Shown here piece after piece: positions 50,200-62,800 of a stretch of DNA of 64,000 nt. This DNA is from Urechis unicinctus. Its lineage: Eukaryota; Annelida; Polychaeta; Xenopneusta; Urechidae. The stretch is from the NCBI GenBank assembly GCA_034190875.2, contig CM067343.1, positions 60,517,145 through 60,581,144 of the forward strand, read 5' to 3'. A program made the translations under genes and the position numbers. Every line of letters starts with the position of its first letter. Position 1 is the stretch's first letter. The notes under the pieces are model-generated. The model ran no database searches and had not been told where the DNA came from. It saw nothing but the letters and a program-made list of their open reading frames with translations.

Positions 50200-52840
50200 T
50201 TTGATAGTTGCTTTCGATAAAAAAAACGTTCCGAAATTATTAATAATGCTTTTATAGTTATATATACATTGCCATGATGTAATCAGAGATCTCTTCTGTC
50301 GATAGCCATAACAGAGTGACAAATGCCTGCCAGTAGGGTCATTTACAGACCTGCAGAGGGTGATGACTAGTCCTTTAAAACATTTAACGGATATTAACCT
50401 TTGCAGCCATATGTCTGTATTCGATAATGTTCCACTGGTTTTACTTACCGACTTGATTTGACATCTTTCGTTGAAAAAGTGTTTTTTTTTTGTAATAGTG
50501 TGGATATACAATTGGGTCTTTTTCGCTGAAATTTGCCCGGAAGGACTGAGGTCAAAAGGTCATTAGGGTTTATGCATAGCCACTGATTCCAGCGTACGGT
50601 CCTGGTCTATCTCATCTTAAACCATCGCACATATTGTTTACAATATTCAACCGAAATAATCGTAAGTTGCTAACTTAAGGCAATATATAATTTTGTCAAT
50701 ACACACGTAGTCACCCACTAAGCCGAACACTCACACACACACAAAGCCATATACACGCACTCACATATATGCATAGACACACATACACACACGTGCAAAC
50801 TGCGATCATTCATGATATACAATATAACGTAATCATTTGATGTACATATACGCATTGATTAAGGTATTTCACTGAGATAACCCTATTTACATTGAATGTT
50901 GCATCATCAAGCTTTATAGCAAGACAGATCGTTTGCATCGAGAGTATGTATTTCTTAGACACGCTGATTCAAACTATTTGCCATTTGCTTTTTTCTACCA
51001 TACAGAACGACTACTTAAACTGTTAGCATGCACTTGTCAATCATCGTCGGAATGACAACTGGAAATTCTACTATAGGATATATGTGACAGAACAGGTTCA
51101 GATTACCCTAACTAGTGTGAACGATAATGGTGATTATTTTTAGAATGTGTATCTAATGGAATGACCAGAATGTCTTGTTATGTCTGGTTTTGTCATCGAC
51201 AAAGTTTTGACTCTGTTTTCACATCACGTGGAAGTGGCTTGCTAACTATAATTTATAATAATTATTGCAGCAAATATCATGGCCTGTTAATGTGTTAGTA
51301 GCATTTGTTAGTCTATTTTGCACGGTCGTTTTCCTAGGAATCGCCCGTCTGTCGGAACATTTGCAACATGTATGTATTTTGGGGACACGATGGACAAAAT
51401 AACTTCTGATGCTTAATAACGACCGATTTACTGTTCTATCAAGATGCCGTAGATTACACGGACTCACATCGTGTCTTTTTCCAAACTAATCGGGCTGTAT
51501 TTGTGCCTGTATCTGTTTCAAACTGTTTCAAGAAGGCGTTAAATATAATATTTATCAAACAGCGATTGATTGCGTATATGGTCAAATATGTTTAAACACA
51601 AGCGATGGTCGGAGCAATGTCCGAAACAATGATGAGAACTCTATGCGTGCTATATTCTTGTGATATGATAGCGACAGGGTTTACTGAGGTACTCTAATGA
51701 AAGATTGTAGCATGGTATGCACGATCAGATAGTTAACACATCATGAATACGGTTTTGTGAGGGTATCACGTTAGGTAAATGGTGGTTTGAGTTGCTGACC
51801 ATACCTTGGTGAAGCATTTAACTGGACTCACCACCAACAATGTCGTTAAGCCGGATGGGAGTATGATGATGCTGGAATGTTGTGAAATAATATCTACGAT
51901 ATACATGTTATTTTCTCTTCTTTACTACACTGGTAGACAGGCATAGATGCTGAACAAATGATAAACTTGGCTTTAATGGACAATGCCGCCCATGTACCAT
52001 AAGATAAAGTAAACAGATTGCATGGGACCATTAACAGAAACGACCGAATTGATTTTAGTGACAAAGTGGGTGTGAGCTCTTTTTACGGTAAATTTGAAAA
52101 TTACATTCTCGGAGCGGTTTCCCATTTCATGACCCAATGTGGCTGAGTACATAGTACTTAACCTTCGACAGCTGTCATATCGAATGTACGATCCTATACA
52201 GCCGCGTCTGATTACCTTGGCACCCCATAGAGATGTTTCACTGATCATCCAAGAAGTGTTAATCGCATGGTTAGTCCAGTTTGTCACTTATTGACACCCA
52301 AATCGGGATTTTCAATTCTGAAAACCGTAAACTTGTCTGACTGTGTATGAAGGTTAAATATTGAAGTAGTCTTTGTCCAAAATAAATGCTGTTGTGATCT
52401 CTTTGACCGCGCTGTGGTTTGCATCATAAGAATACAACTTGAAATCGAATTTGTTATAATAAGTATAGATTAATCTGCTGGCATTGCTACAAATCACTCT
52501 ATAGTATCTAATAGAGTTGAAAGCAATAGACCAATTTAACCCAGTTATTATCTTATGTGATTGTTGAGGCTTAACGTGCCTTCTCGCAGACATTTCATGT
52601 GACTCTTGAGGTGGAAAACCCATTTATATATGCAGGTATAGGACTAGCCTTAATCCGCAATGGAATGGTCATATATGGGAAACTTCTACGTTCTTCAATA
52701 TCTTACAATGATCACCTCGAACCGACGGATCAATATTGAGAGATAAAGTATTATCGTGTTGGACTAACATTTTATTATTTGTAGCAGTATGTGGATTAAG
52801 GAACAGGCTATGCAGCTATCAGAATATCATTTAACGTCAT
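50200..52840. other. Mostly unique sequence with a CA-rich patch and a diverged copy of 33,560-33,860
   Basis: 50,700-50,800 is CA-rich (ACACAC with interruptions). 51,590-51,900 matches 33,560-33,860 in the same orientation, with many differences. No protein family is recognised in the remaining frames, including 51,973-52,287 and 52,354-52,623 (both minus). Confidence 0.45.
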
Positions 52841-52842
52841 TA

Positions 52843-53142
52843 ACATTCTCTCTCTCTCTGTCTTTTTCTCTCTCTCATTATATCTCTCTATCTAAATATC
52901 TTTCTCTTTCTCTCTTTCTTTCTCTCTATCTCTCTATCTCTTTTTTTTTTCTCTCTCTCTCTCTCTCTCTCTATTTCTTTCTATTTTTCTCTCTCTCTCT
53001 CTCTCTCTCTCTTTCCCTCTCAATCTCTATCTGCTTATCTCTCCCTTTATCTCTATCATATGTATCTCTCTCTCTCTTTCTTACTTTTTTCTCTCTCTCA
53101 ATTTCTTTCTATATCTCTATCTCTCTCTCACCCTCTCTCGCG
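52843..53142. repeat. (TC)n microsatellite, imperfect
   Basis: It is pyrimidine-rich on the plus strand with TCTCTA, TTTCTT and poly-T interruptions. It gives a 132-codon Leu/Ser frame (52,789-53,187) that is an artefact. Confidence 0.96.
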
Positions 53143-53144
53143 CT

Positions 53145-54475
53145 CATGATTACATTTGAATTCCACAAAATAACACAATATAAATGAAGTTACAACTGTA
53201 GACACCTGTCGAGATAATTTAACATCGCTTACAATTCGCGGTAAATTTATAAATATCTGGATTTAGAACTTGTATTTCACATGGAAGTTTTTTAACCAAA
53301 ATATTTATGTATGTGCATGAATGTCGAACATAGATACTGACGTGATTTACAACGGAACCAACCAATGCACTGTATCGTCAAAAATTGCATCACCCTACTC
53401 TTGAAAGATAATTTATGTAAGGTCCAAGTCTAGCATAATTGGTTAAGAATTATTCTGTCGCAGGCAATGAAGCCGCTAGAAGTCCCTGCCCAAAGAAGGC
53501 TGCATGTACACAGACAGCTTTTACAGACCGCGGAAGGCACCTTCAGATTTTAGATACTAATCGTTCTGGTAATTACCCCGGTTGACACATAGCAACTCTT
53601 AATAATGTGATAAACGCGCGATCGAATATGGTGGCTGAGTCATTATCCTAGTAATGGTTGCATTATTGAACGATTATGTGACGCGTGCCCCGGATAGGAA
53701 TGATTTCGTTTCTCATAATAGTCTGAAACTTTATTGAATTATAGGTAATTAGACGTTGAACGCATTTATGCATATAGTACTAGATATTTGTGCTTCAGCG
53801 TAAAAAAGGTAGCATCATTTGTATGCACACTAATGCTCAAACACTAACACCACATCATATTCTGTAGAGCAAAAATTGTTTTTTAAATAACGTTATGAAT
53901 ATCCCCGAATGTATGTATTAATGCTAAACAGAAGTTCTGAAACTGATGCCAACAATTTTTAGTCGGCTTTGCTGACTGTTGGTGTTTTCATATTAATTAT
54001 AAGAATGCTGTTTGTGTAATGTATACATGTAAATAAAATCATGCTCAGTAGCAACATCAGCATCACATCATTATGAGTATGCATTATAATGTCCATTAGT
54101 AACTGGCTTTATGGACAAAGTGTTATCTTTAAGTGGATGGCCATTGAAACTGAAACCTAAATCCTCAATAATCTAAATACTGTTAAACGTATGCTCTGAC
54201 TGCATTCAGGTGTCAATTGGCGCTCTAAAGACGCTTTTTTTTAAAACAGTCCTGAATCAGCATTGACTCTCTAGATAAATACTCACATAAACCAATCGCT
54301 GTTTTAACGGCAAAAAAGAAAATGATCATTAATCATGATTGTGAATGCGCCTCTACTGTTCATTAGGGCTGGTTCATAAATGCTATGAAATGACGAAATG
54401 TAATTAAATGTCCGCCCGAAGCACTGAGATATTGAATGTTGCAAATGGCATGTATCGGGATGATTATATTCTATA
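53145..54475. other. No gene or partner recognised
   Basis: This is AT-rich sequence without low-complexity tracts. No frame has a family signature. Confidence 0.4.
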
Positions 54476-54479
54476 CAAC

Positions 54480-54760
54480 GTGTATAGGTGATACAGTCAC
54501 ATCTCAATGAAATTATAAGGAACGCCCATGATTCATGGAATCAATCTTATGGAACACTGCAGCGGATGTGCTTTCACTTGTCAAATCACGTTTCTTTCAA
54601 TGAATCAAAACGATGGTGGGAAAGCCTCAGGGCAGAATAAATACAGGTTGGACCTTCTAGATTCACTACACTTCAACCCTTGCATTACGTGGTGTGGTGA
54701 ACTTGTCGGTCACAGGTAGCCCGCCACCTGATATTCGCACGTTTCATCATTAATGCTGGT
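54480..54760. repeat. Third, diverged copy of part of block f (direct match to 37,985-38,240)
   Basis: Shared words include CAGTCACATCT, ATGAAAT, CCCATGATTCATGGA-like sequence, CTGCAGC(C/G)GAT and ACAGGTTGGACC. Relative to 8,280-8,600 it is inverted. Small deletions break the 60-codon frame that is open in the other two copies. It lies inside the 17.8 kb that the left arm lacks. Confidence 0.7.
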
Positions 54761-54764
54761 TAAT

Positions 54765-56060
54765 CGTTTACCATGATTGAATATGAACATTTGTTACAGT
54801 ACTGATACTGATAATATTGCAAACCTTCAATCACATGATGAGAAATCAACCTTACAAGCCACTGGTCTGTATAATAGATTGCCTTGCCTGATGTATATCA
54901 TCAGAGTTTGATGTCAACGTCCACGATTTAAGTGACATTTACAACGAAGAGACAATATTATGATGTAACGAAACTTCGTCTTCATATATTCTTTCAACTA
55001 TTTCTATTAACCTAGCAAACCTTAATAAACGTAGCGAAACTAGTATACACGTTATCGCTTAAAAAGCTTTCCTTTATGTCAACGGAGTGTTTTACATATA
55101 TATTTCGAAAATAGCACCATTTTTTTTGCCCATGTATTGCCGTATATATCTGATCAAAATGCATGTTATTTCACACATCGCCTCAAAACGGTAAAGCGCT
55201 GATATGATTTGGCATTGAATAAACTATGTTGCAGAGTTCTTTTGTTGAAAGTGTCTATGGTAAATGAAATGCAATCAATGGAAACAAGTGCTTTGTTAAG
55301 ACTTAAAATCACAGTAGACACAATGTTAGGTGGGAATTATTTGGCCTTATCTGATGATTCTGATCAACAGAGCTCAAAGTTGACGCTAGTGTCAGCCTAT
55401 TATATATTTTCATTCCGTTTTATGAAATTTAAAGCTCCACATTCTATTATGCTGGTTCAATGGTCGCTTTGTCCCTGAACAGCTTTATTATAACCGAGCA
55501 TATTTGAAAGACCGGTATACGAATATAATGGAAGTAATCTTTCTGTATCATATGATTGTTTAGCGGCTCTTGTCATTGTCATTTGTTAAAGTGAACAAAG
55601 TAAAAACATGTCAGCTACATGAAGTACCATGTTCAGACAATATTCAGATAGTTGCGGCTAGTGTGTTCTACATATGTACTAGCAGTCATCACATTTCAGT
55701 TATCTGATATCAGTTATAACACAAACGTATGGACGCTGGTTGTCATAGCACAAAATAAGGTCAGGTTTGCTAAGGTGAATAGCTTGTGAAGTTCAAAGTA
55801 GCCCTCCAAACAAACAGGTACAGAGGTGTTCCGTAACACATTTGAAAAGATCTTTATTAAATCATGCATGTAGAATTCACTGAATGGCCTGTTGCTGTGG
55901 CTGTTGCTGTAATTTCTGTCATCAATAATGACAAGCGCAACGAATGCTCTATGCATTGCTCAAATACAGTGGGTCTGTCATCTGAAGTGTGATCGAAATG
56001 TCTGTTCGGGACCTAATCACAGTTTGTAGTGCGCAATTGTGATTATTCTGCAACAACAAG
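54765..56060. other. No gene recognised
   Basis: An 89-codon plus frame (55,209-55,478) and an 80-codon minus frame (55,714-55,956) have ordinary composition but no motif I can name. Confidence 0.35.
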
Positions 56061-56143
56061 AATGGAAAAGCTATTTCTTTAAGCGAATCATTGTTGCAAC
56101 GTTTTCCCAATTAACGTGCGTCTTCAGCGTAAACATCCAGCGA

Positions 56144-56359
56144 CTATTGAGAAAATCGATAGTTAATGGACCTAGATGTAAGTGTTCCCTGTAAGGGCGG
56201 AGACCACTCAATGAACAAAGCATAATGCGGGAGAATGGTGGTCTTACCAGCGCCTGCGTAGAACAATGAGCTCTTGGTAGAGCTTCTATTGACATGTTTG
56301 TTTCCGTCATGCAAGGTGTTTTTGTGCATTTTTCTGGTTAAAATATTTTCATATTCCAC
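56144..56359 (-). other. Short frame with a P-loop-like motif
   Basis: The 71-codon frame contains AGAGKTT (residues about 36-42), which fits the Walker A pattern GxxGxGKT/S loosely (G-A-G-K-T). It is followed by a hydrophobic, Trp-containing stretch (ILPHYALFIEW), as in NACHT-type NTPases. The frame then ends. No Walker B motif is seen on this strand nearby. It could be a remnant of a STAND-class NTPase gene, but one short motif in a short frame is weak evidence. Confidence 0.2.
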
Positions 56360-57855
56360 AAGATGCTTTAGGAACAGATAAACAGCCGCATTTGTTATTC
56401 ACACTAATTACATCGACAACACTGATTCACTGTTAAGTCATCTGTTCGACTAAACGGCAATTTTTCCACCGACAAGACATATACCCCGATTATCCAGAGG
56501 TTAACAGTCCACCTTATTTAAAACGAGTAGTGCACATACAGGCATGCGTACACGCAATGGTACTACTGGACATTGCTTGTGGCAATAAATTCATACACAA
56601 GACATTTAAAGATAATCAGCACACATATTTAGGCGTCTTCCATCAACCTTATTAGTTTTGTGTCATTCTAATCCAATGGAGCAGCATCATTCAATAAATA
56701 AGTTCGTTTGCTAACAACCAAACCATCACCGTGGTTGCCCTTTTTGAGATTTACACCACCTGGTCTTGATTACATGTTGTGATGTGATAATCGTCTGCTC
56801 GGAACGTGAATGGCATTAATGAAAGTTTCACAGTCATCTGCAATCTCTATTTGCGATGGCATATCAATGGCGTCTTTTTATCAGGGTGTTTTTTGCTCGA
56901 GGATTACAGCGTCAAGTTATGAAAACCACCCAATGTATTCATTTCAATTAACAGTGAGACGCGTATGGTTCATATATCACACAATAAAACACAATCACAG
57001 GGAAGTGTGATAGCATATTCAAGAAAACACTTCGGAGTTAGTTTTAGTTTATTACATAGATGTTTATAGTCATAAAAGTTTTGAGAAGGGGATACTCTGA
57101 TTGCTTAATAAGCTGGCGTTTATAGCAAGATTAGTCAAATATGTGATAGCGACATCGGTCCTTTTGCAAATAATCTCAGACTTGGCGCACAAAACTGCAT
57201 AAGCGTCAAGATGCCCAAAGCAGAAATAACCCTTTCTCATTTTTTTAAAGTAAATCGTAATACTAAGAGACGCTTTGGAGGATAATTATTAATAATGTCA
57301 GTGTATTAATATTGTTTATTGATCATTAGGGGGATTAATGATTTGGGTTCAGACTGCTTGGCATTGGTGCTCTATCATCACTGTTATTTTATAATTAAAA
57401 GTATCATTGACAAAATGAGTTTACATGCAGTCGCTGAACACATTTCATTGCAATCTATCTCACAATGAATATATTTACTGCACGAATGTGGTTCGTACAA
57501 AACATATATGATCGGAATCAACAATTTTACAGATTTAGTGGTATACCATTAATCATCCATTTACGACATCCGCAGATTGAATGCCTGTAAAACTATGACC
57601 AACTGAGAAAAAAAATTGTTGACATCCTGCAATGCTGACCCTTGCACGTAGTGAAAGGGTCGTTCTGATTTATTCAGTCATGAAGACAGGTGAAGGATTA
57701 AACACCTCTGAGAAAATCATCAACACCGGGCACAACTGTTAGACACACCGTTAGCATACGGATTATAGCCATAAAGCCAAAATCATGGCCGTCAAGTCAT
57801 GGGCAAAACGTGAAATCTTGAAACAATTGGTCATGTGGTAAACACGTAATCTCCT
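56360..57855. other. No gene or repeat recognised
   Basis: I see no frame above about 66 codons, no microsatellite and no partner in the window. Confidence 0.4.
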
Positions 57856-57969
57856 TTTCCCATGGATTTATATGCAAAGCGCTTCGCTTGAGTTCACACT
57901 TCACTAACTTTTTTATTTCAGCGTGGTGGATTATTGTGGCGGGATAATTAAATGCTGCTCAATAACATT

Positions 57970-58803
57970 TGATTCACAACGGAATTCCACCACCAGAGTA
58001 TCCTTTCGAAAATTTAACGTGTGTGATAAATCAACACAGCATTCGTCTGAACATAAATTTTGAGTTTCTGCAACTCTTGATCAGATGCAAGATAAAGAAA
58101 CGTCCACGGATGTGTCAAAGCAAAAGTGCTTTGTTTTGGATACAGTGATAGAAATACGAGGCCTCCGTTGTCGACTGCCCTCTCATAGACTTTCTCTAAC
58201 TTGCTGCTGGTGAAGCGAATCGATGCATGGAAACAGAATACACCCGAATAATCCTGCATTGCGTCCAAAATGGCAAATATTTTAGATGATTGATACTTAG
58301 CAGCCTTCTTTACTCCTATGTTGTTTTGTACGGGGTACTGATTAAAATCGAAACTTCTTAACTCAACATTACACCAGCTCCGTATCTCTTTTTGTTGCCT
58401 TTCGTTCAAACCCCAGTCGTAGTAGAGGATTATGTATTGGGAAAGTATTTCTGTACACTGCTGACTGCGTCCTGGCTTTCTGCCATATGTGAAAAGCTTA
58501 CTCCAGTAACAAACACTATATCGCGGACGTTGCTATCATCAAGCTCAACGAAATTCTCAAGCGGCATATTATAGTTCTTCAAATATCTCGTTCCTTGAGA
58601 CGTTCCATATATTCATTGACCTCTTTCTTCTTCGATGGTTTCTTAAGTCCAGATTGTTGAGATAACATGATACCAAGCAGTAGAAGTACACAACACCACA
58701 GGCAAATGATTACGGATCGGGACGTTATTTTCCTCCATTCGATCGTTTCTACTTGATGACTATTGCAGATATGAGCAAATAGCAATCGAGTCAAGCGGTC
58801 CAT
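57970..58803 (-). pseudogene. DUF1647-like type II membrane protein, broken
   Basis: Read on the minus strand, the first piece (58,579-58,803, 74 codons) has a basic N-terminus, one membrane helix (about residues 30-48, VIICLWCCVLLLLGIMLS) and a charged stem, as in Golgi type II proteins. After a frameshift, 58,440-58,567 reads DIVFVTGVSFSHMAESQDAV. After another, 58,014-58,440 reads IILYYDWGL, then EIRSWCNVELRSFDFNQYP, then GVFCFHASIRFTSSKLEKVY. The order and words (WCNVE-R-F-YP; D/HASIRF) match DUF1647 proteins, a glycosyltransferase-like family of invertebrates, from memory. A stop at about 58,017 precedes a continuing FERILWWW segment. The lesions are two frameshifts and one stop; sequencing error cannot be excluded. 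No introns are seen. Confidence 0.55.
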
Positions 58804-58827
58804 AGTGGGGGTGATGAGCCTTCAATA

Positions 58828-59094
58828 ACATGCAATTGATGTTGCCGTGTGGCCGGCACATTTAGAAACTATGGACTGGCCAGGTACTATGATAGCGAGA
58901 CAAATGGCCGGGCCCGAGCAAGTACTCGTTTGTGCACTCGAGGGATGTTTTGAGCTGGCACCAAAACTTAGAGAAGAGCTTGATGGATACCACGTTGGTT
59001 TTGTAGCACACTGAGACAAACAAGAAAGGATGGTGAGACCAGTGATCCCGTTCCATCCCAGCCCAAGAAAAACAGACCTGCCTATATCAATAGA
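58828..59094 (+). other. GC-richer open stretch, unrecognised
   Basis: The plus strand is open for about 61 codons from a stop near 58,825, including PGTMIARQMAGPEQVLVCAL and LREELDGYHVGF. It then has one TGA (59,011) and stays open about 27 codons more. The composition is protein-like and less AT-rich than the surroundings. It is divergent from the DUF1647-like remnant, whose start is 25 bases away, and it ends just before the IR-B right arm. No family is recognised; the minus strand is also open here (58,822-59,133), so coding strand is uncertain. Confidence 0.25.
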
Positions 59095-59149
59095 AAGAAA
59101 CAGAAGATGACATTGCTGTTGCATTAGTATCATATAAATAGGCCCTTGT

Positions 59150-59794
59150 CTTGCTAAGAGGATTCAATACATTTCGACTCTGACAGCACCAATTCCGGTT
59201 CTGACGTCAAGCAGAGGCGATTAATTATTCATGAGCACTTTCACGGCTGGTACAGAGACAGAATAGGTACTTTTCGGTTATATTTCCATAATCTGGAAAA
59301 TGGGAAATAATTTTACCTGCAATAGAGACATGACTAGACACTTTCACTCCCTCTCGCTATCTGTCTCTTTCTCTTGCTCCCTCTCTCTCTCTCTCCCTTT
59401 CCTCTCTCCTCCCCTCACTCTCTCTATCTGCATCTCTCACACACAATCCCCTCTTTATCTCCCTCCATTTCTTCTTCTTCCTCTCTCTCTACATCTCTCA
59501 CTGAATCTCTCACCCTGTATTTCTCTTTGTCTTTCTCTCTCCCTCTGTCTCTCTATCTATTTATACATATATTATTATGCATACATATATGCATGTATAT
59601 AGATATATTCACATATAAAGATATGTGCATATGTATGCATATATGTGTGTATATATATATATTATATATATATATATATAAAATATATATAATATATATA
59701 TAGAATAGATATATATTATATATATATATATATAAAAATATATATATATATAGATATATATATATATAGAGATATATATATATATCTATATATA

Positions 59795-59854
<60 letters not shown>

Positions 59855-62800
59855 CTTTATATATATATTTATAAAGCTGTTCACTTTTCAGGGATATATT
59901 ATGACACGGCTGCATATTCGGTCATGATAAAACCTCGCGCGGGTTTGTCGAGTCAATTAAACTGAGGTCTCAGGGTCGCATCGTTATAGCTATTTTTACC
60001 CTGCTTATTAAAATGAGTGGCAATTTTCATGATCACGGGCATAATTCATCGCCCCCAAACGACACTAAAAGTGTTTTTTTCATGACGAAAAAGCTTACGG
60101 TAAGTGAACATTGGCGACTGCATTTCTGACTATGATTTCAATGCAACTAAACCTGCGCGGCAGACGTTGTCAAGAAGGTTTTATCCAGCATATATCCTAT
60201 ATCGCCCGAAAGGTTCAGAGTGAGACGTATTGCGCCGTTTAAATGACATGGCAGTGTTGACCATACAATGAACGCCTTCGTGACCAAGCCAAACACAATT
60301 ACAAACCCATATGCAATTACTACTGCGCGCTTCTCTTACTATAAATAACATTGGTCTACTTGGGCCGCGTCACCGAGTTGCTGTGCAAGCCTGGCTCATT
60401 TCAAAAACAGAATGCCTATTTCTGCTTGGGCTTTTGGTGCTGTTTGGTTGACGGCACCAGCGTTTGTAGTGCTTGTTTTTATTTTAAATGGCAGCCCAGG
60501 CTATAGAATGCCCGCAAAAGCTTATTAACTCCGAGATTTTAGTGCAAAGTTTGCAATTGTGTGCCGATATTCATTCACACATGAATTACAACAATAAACA
60601 AATGTTTAAGGTTGGAAAACATGTTTGTGTGGGTTATTTTTTCGTGAGTGAGAGAGAGAGAGCGACGGAGAGACAGAGAGCACGGATAGAGGAGTTGAGG
60701 AATGATAGTAAAAGTGAGCACACACGTATAGGCCATAGAAAGAGGATCCCCAAATAGCAGCCAGTGGCAGTAGAGAAAACTAACAATTGGGTTTACGGAG
60801 CTGCCTTGACCAACAGTAAATGGAGATGCACATTCGTGTCTTCAAGCCAAGAGGCCAATAGATGTATCGTTTGTCGTCGGAAATAAAACGGGCGAGTGAA
60901 TTTCTACACACTAGGCATCTGATTGTCGTTTCACATAAGGCTAAGCGTCTTGAATTGTGTTGTTTTTTGTTACAGTAGATTATGCATGGAAAATTGCTTC
61001 TCAACATTATGGATATTAATTCTTGTTCTAGCATGTTTTATTGCTCTTGCATCAGTGGGCCTATGACCGCGAATAATCGATCAGCCATTTGCCTTGGCCT
61101 AAATGTCTAAATATAGTAAAAGGTCGTGCGGATATTAGGATGACTCATTGGCGAAAGAAAAATTCATGGAATATGGGGGGGGGAATTTCGAATATTGTGT
61201 AAAATGTGTTCTTCCCAATTATCGCAAACGCAGCGACGGTGCAGTAGCAGAACATTTTACATTAAACATCAGTGAATCGTCGTTCTTTGCTATGAAACGC
61301 CCTCTTCTACACCTTTGTAGATAATTGTTTACCCAGCCTACCACGTACAAGTAGGTTCCAGCACGGGCTAGTCATATTTTATACATTTGTCAATATGATT
61401 CACTACCTGTTTCTCTCATGTAAGCCAATATTCATCGACGAATATGGACTAGCAATAAACCCCTTAACCTTCGCATGGGAACTATACGTTCGGTAGTTAG
61501 ATCAATCAAGATTCGTTATGGTGCAATTGGTGGATTCTTATTATAGATGACAGATGAAATGAATTAAGCGCCATGGAAAAAGTACACTTACTACTTATAC
61601 TTATAATAAGTGCTTCATTATGTATGTTTAGGGACGCAAAGGCCTTCGGTTGTTTCATTATGCATATTCTTTAGAAGCTCGTTAATGCAGCCACAACTCG
61701 TCAATTAACCGCATTCATTTGAAGTTGGTTTGCTAACTAATAGAACGCAGGATTGGATGATTTACGGTACATTGTTTACTGCAGCTTTTGTTTAAGCAAG
61801 ATCATCAGATAATATTGCCGCTTCCTGGGTAGCTATGATATTTGCAACTGGATTGAGACACAGCCTCTTTGTTAGATATTCTCTCGCGATCCTCTAGGTT
61901 TGACAAAGCCAGCTTTTGTGCTTGCTTCACAGGGAAGCATTCCCCATAAAGCCTAAAACGTCATTAAATCATGTCGTATGTATGAGTTTTGGTCAAACTG
62001 AAGGTTTATTTCTCCCTTTAAAATATTTTATATGCAGATCATGAAGCACTTTATAATCCGATGAACAGGCATAATTACCCCAGCACCATAACATATACCA
62101 ACAAGCACGATCTTTACTGTTTCGCGAATATGACATGAATTTGATTCACAACGTACACATTGACGTTTCAAATAAAAAGTGGTACATTAGTGTCACGCAA
62201 GCGCTTTAATTGTGTTTCGCCGTGTATGACATTGCCCATCGTCTATCGATGACACCATAGAGTTCCACGACTCCATCACTCGTCATTTTGTTGCTGTTTT
62301 ATTCGGCTAGATAAGGAGAGCATCTCTGTTGACTGTCACTGTAAAAAGTGTATTTGTTACTTTTTGAAGAATGTCACAAACTGGCTACTGCCAAATATAC
62401 AACAAAGGCGATTAAATGGCATTCGCAGCATATCGATAGTACCCAGCCTGATTAAGCATTTATTGTGAGCTCGTTCGAATCGTACCTTCCATAAAAGCCG
62501 TTGCGGCAAAAATGATCTTTTTGATTAGATAATATACAACAATAGCAAAGACAATATCAGGCCTCATACAGTCATTCGAACACATTTTAATGAACTCGTT
62601 TGAATCGTACCTTCCATAAAAAAGTTTACGTTCAATAAGTATATCCATCGCATACTGCCTTGATGACACACACACACTTTTCGTTCCTTGATTCAATTCG
62701 CTTTGCACAAAAAATGTGAAAAATGCAAATAAAGTAGTCAACATTTTCCTCATAGGCAATTGAGCAGAGTTTCTTGACAATATTTCAGTCTTGTTCATTC

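Noticed and set aside
52789..53187. 132-codon Leu/Ser-rich frame
   Set aside because: It is (TC)n low-complexity sequence; the same applies to 59,300-59,703 and 10,123-10,398.
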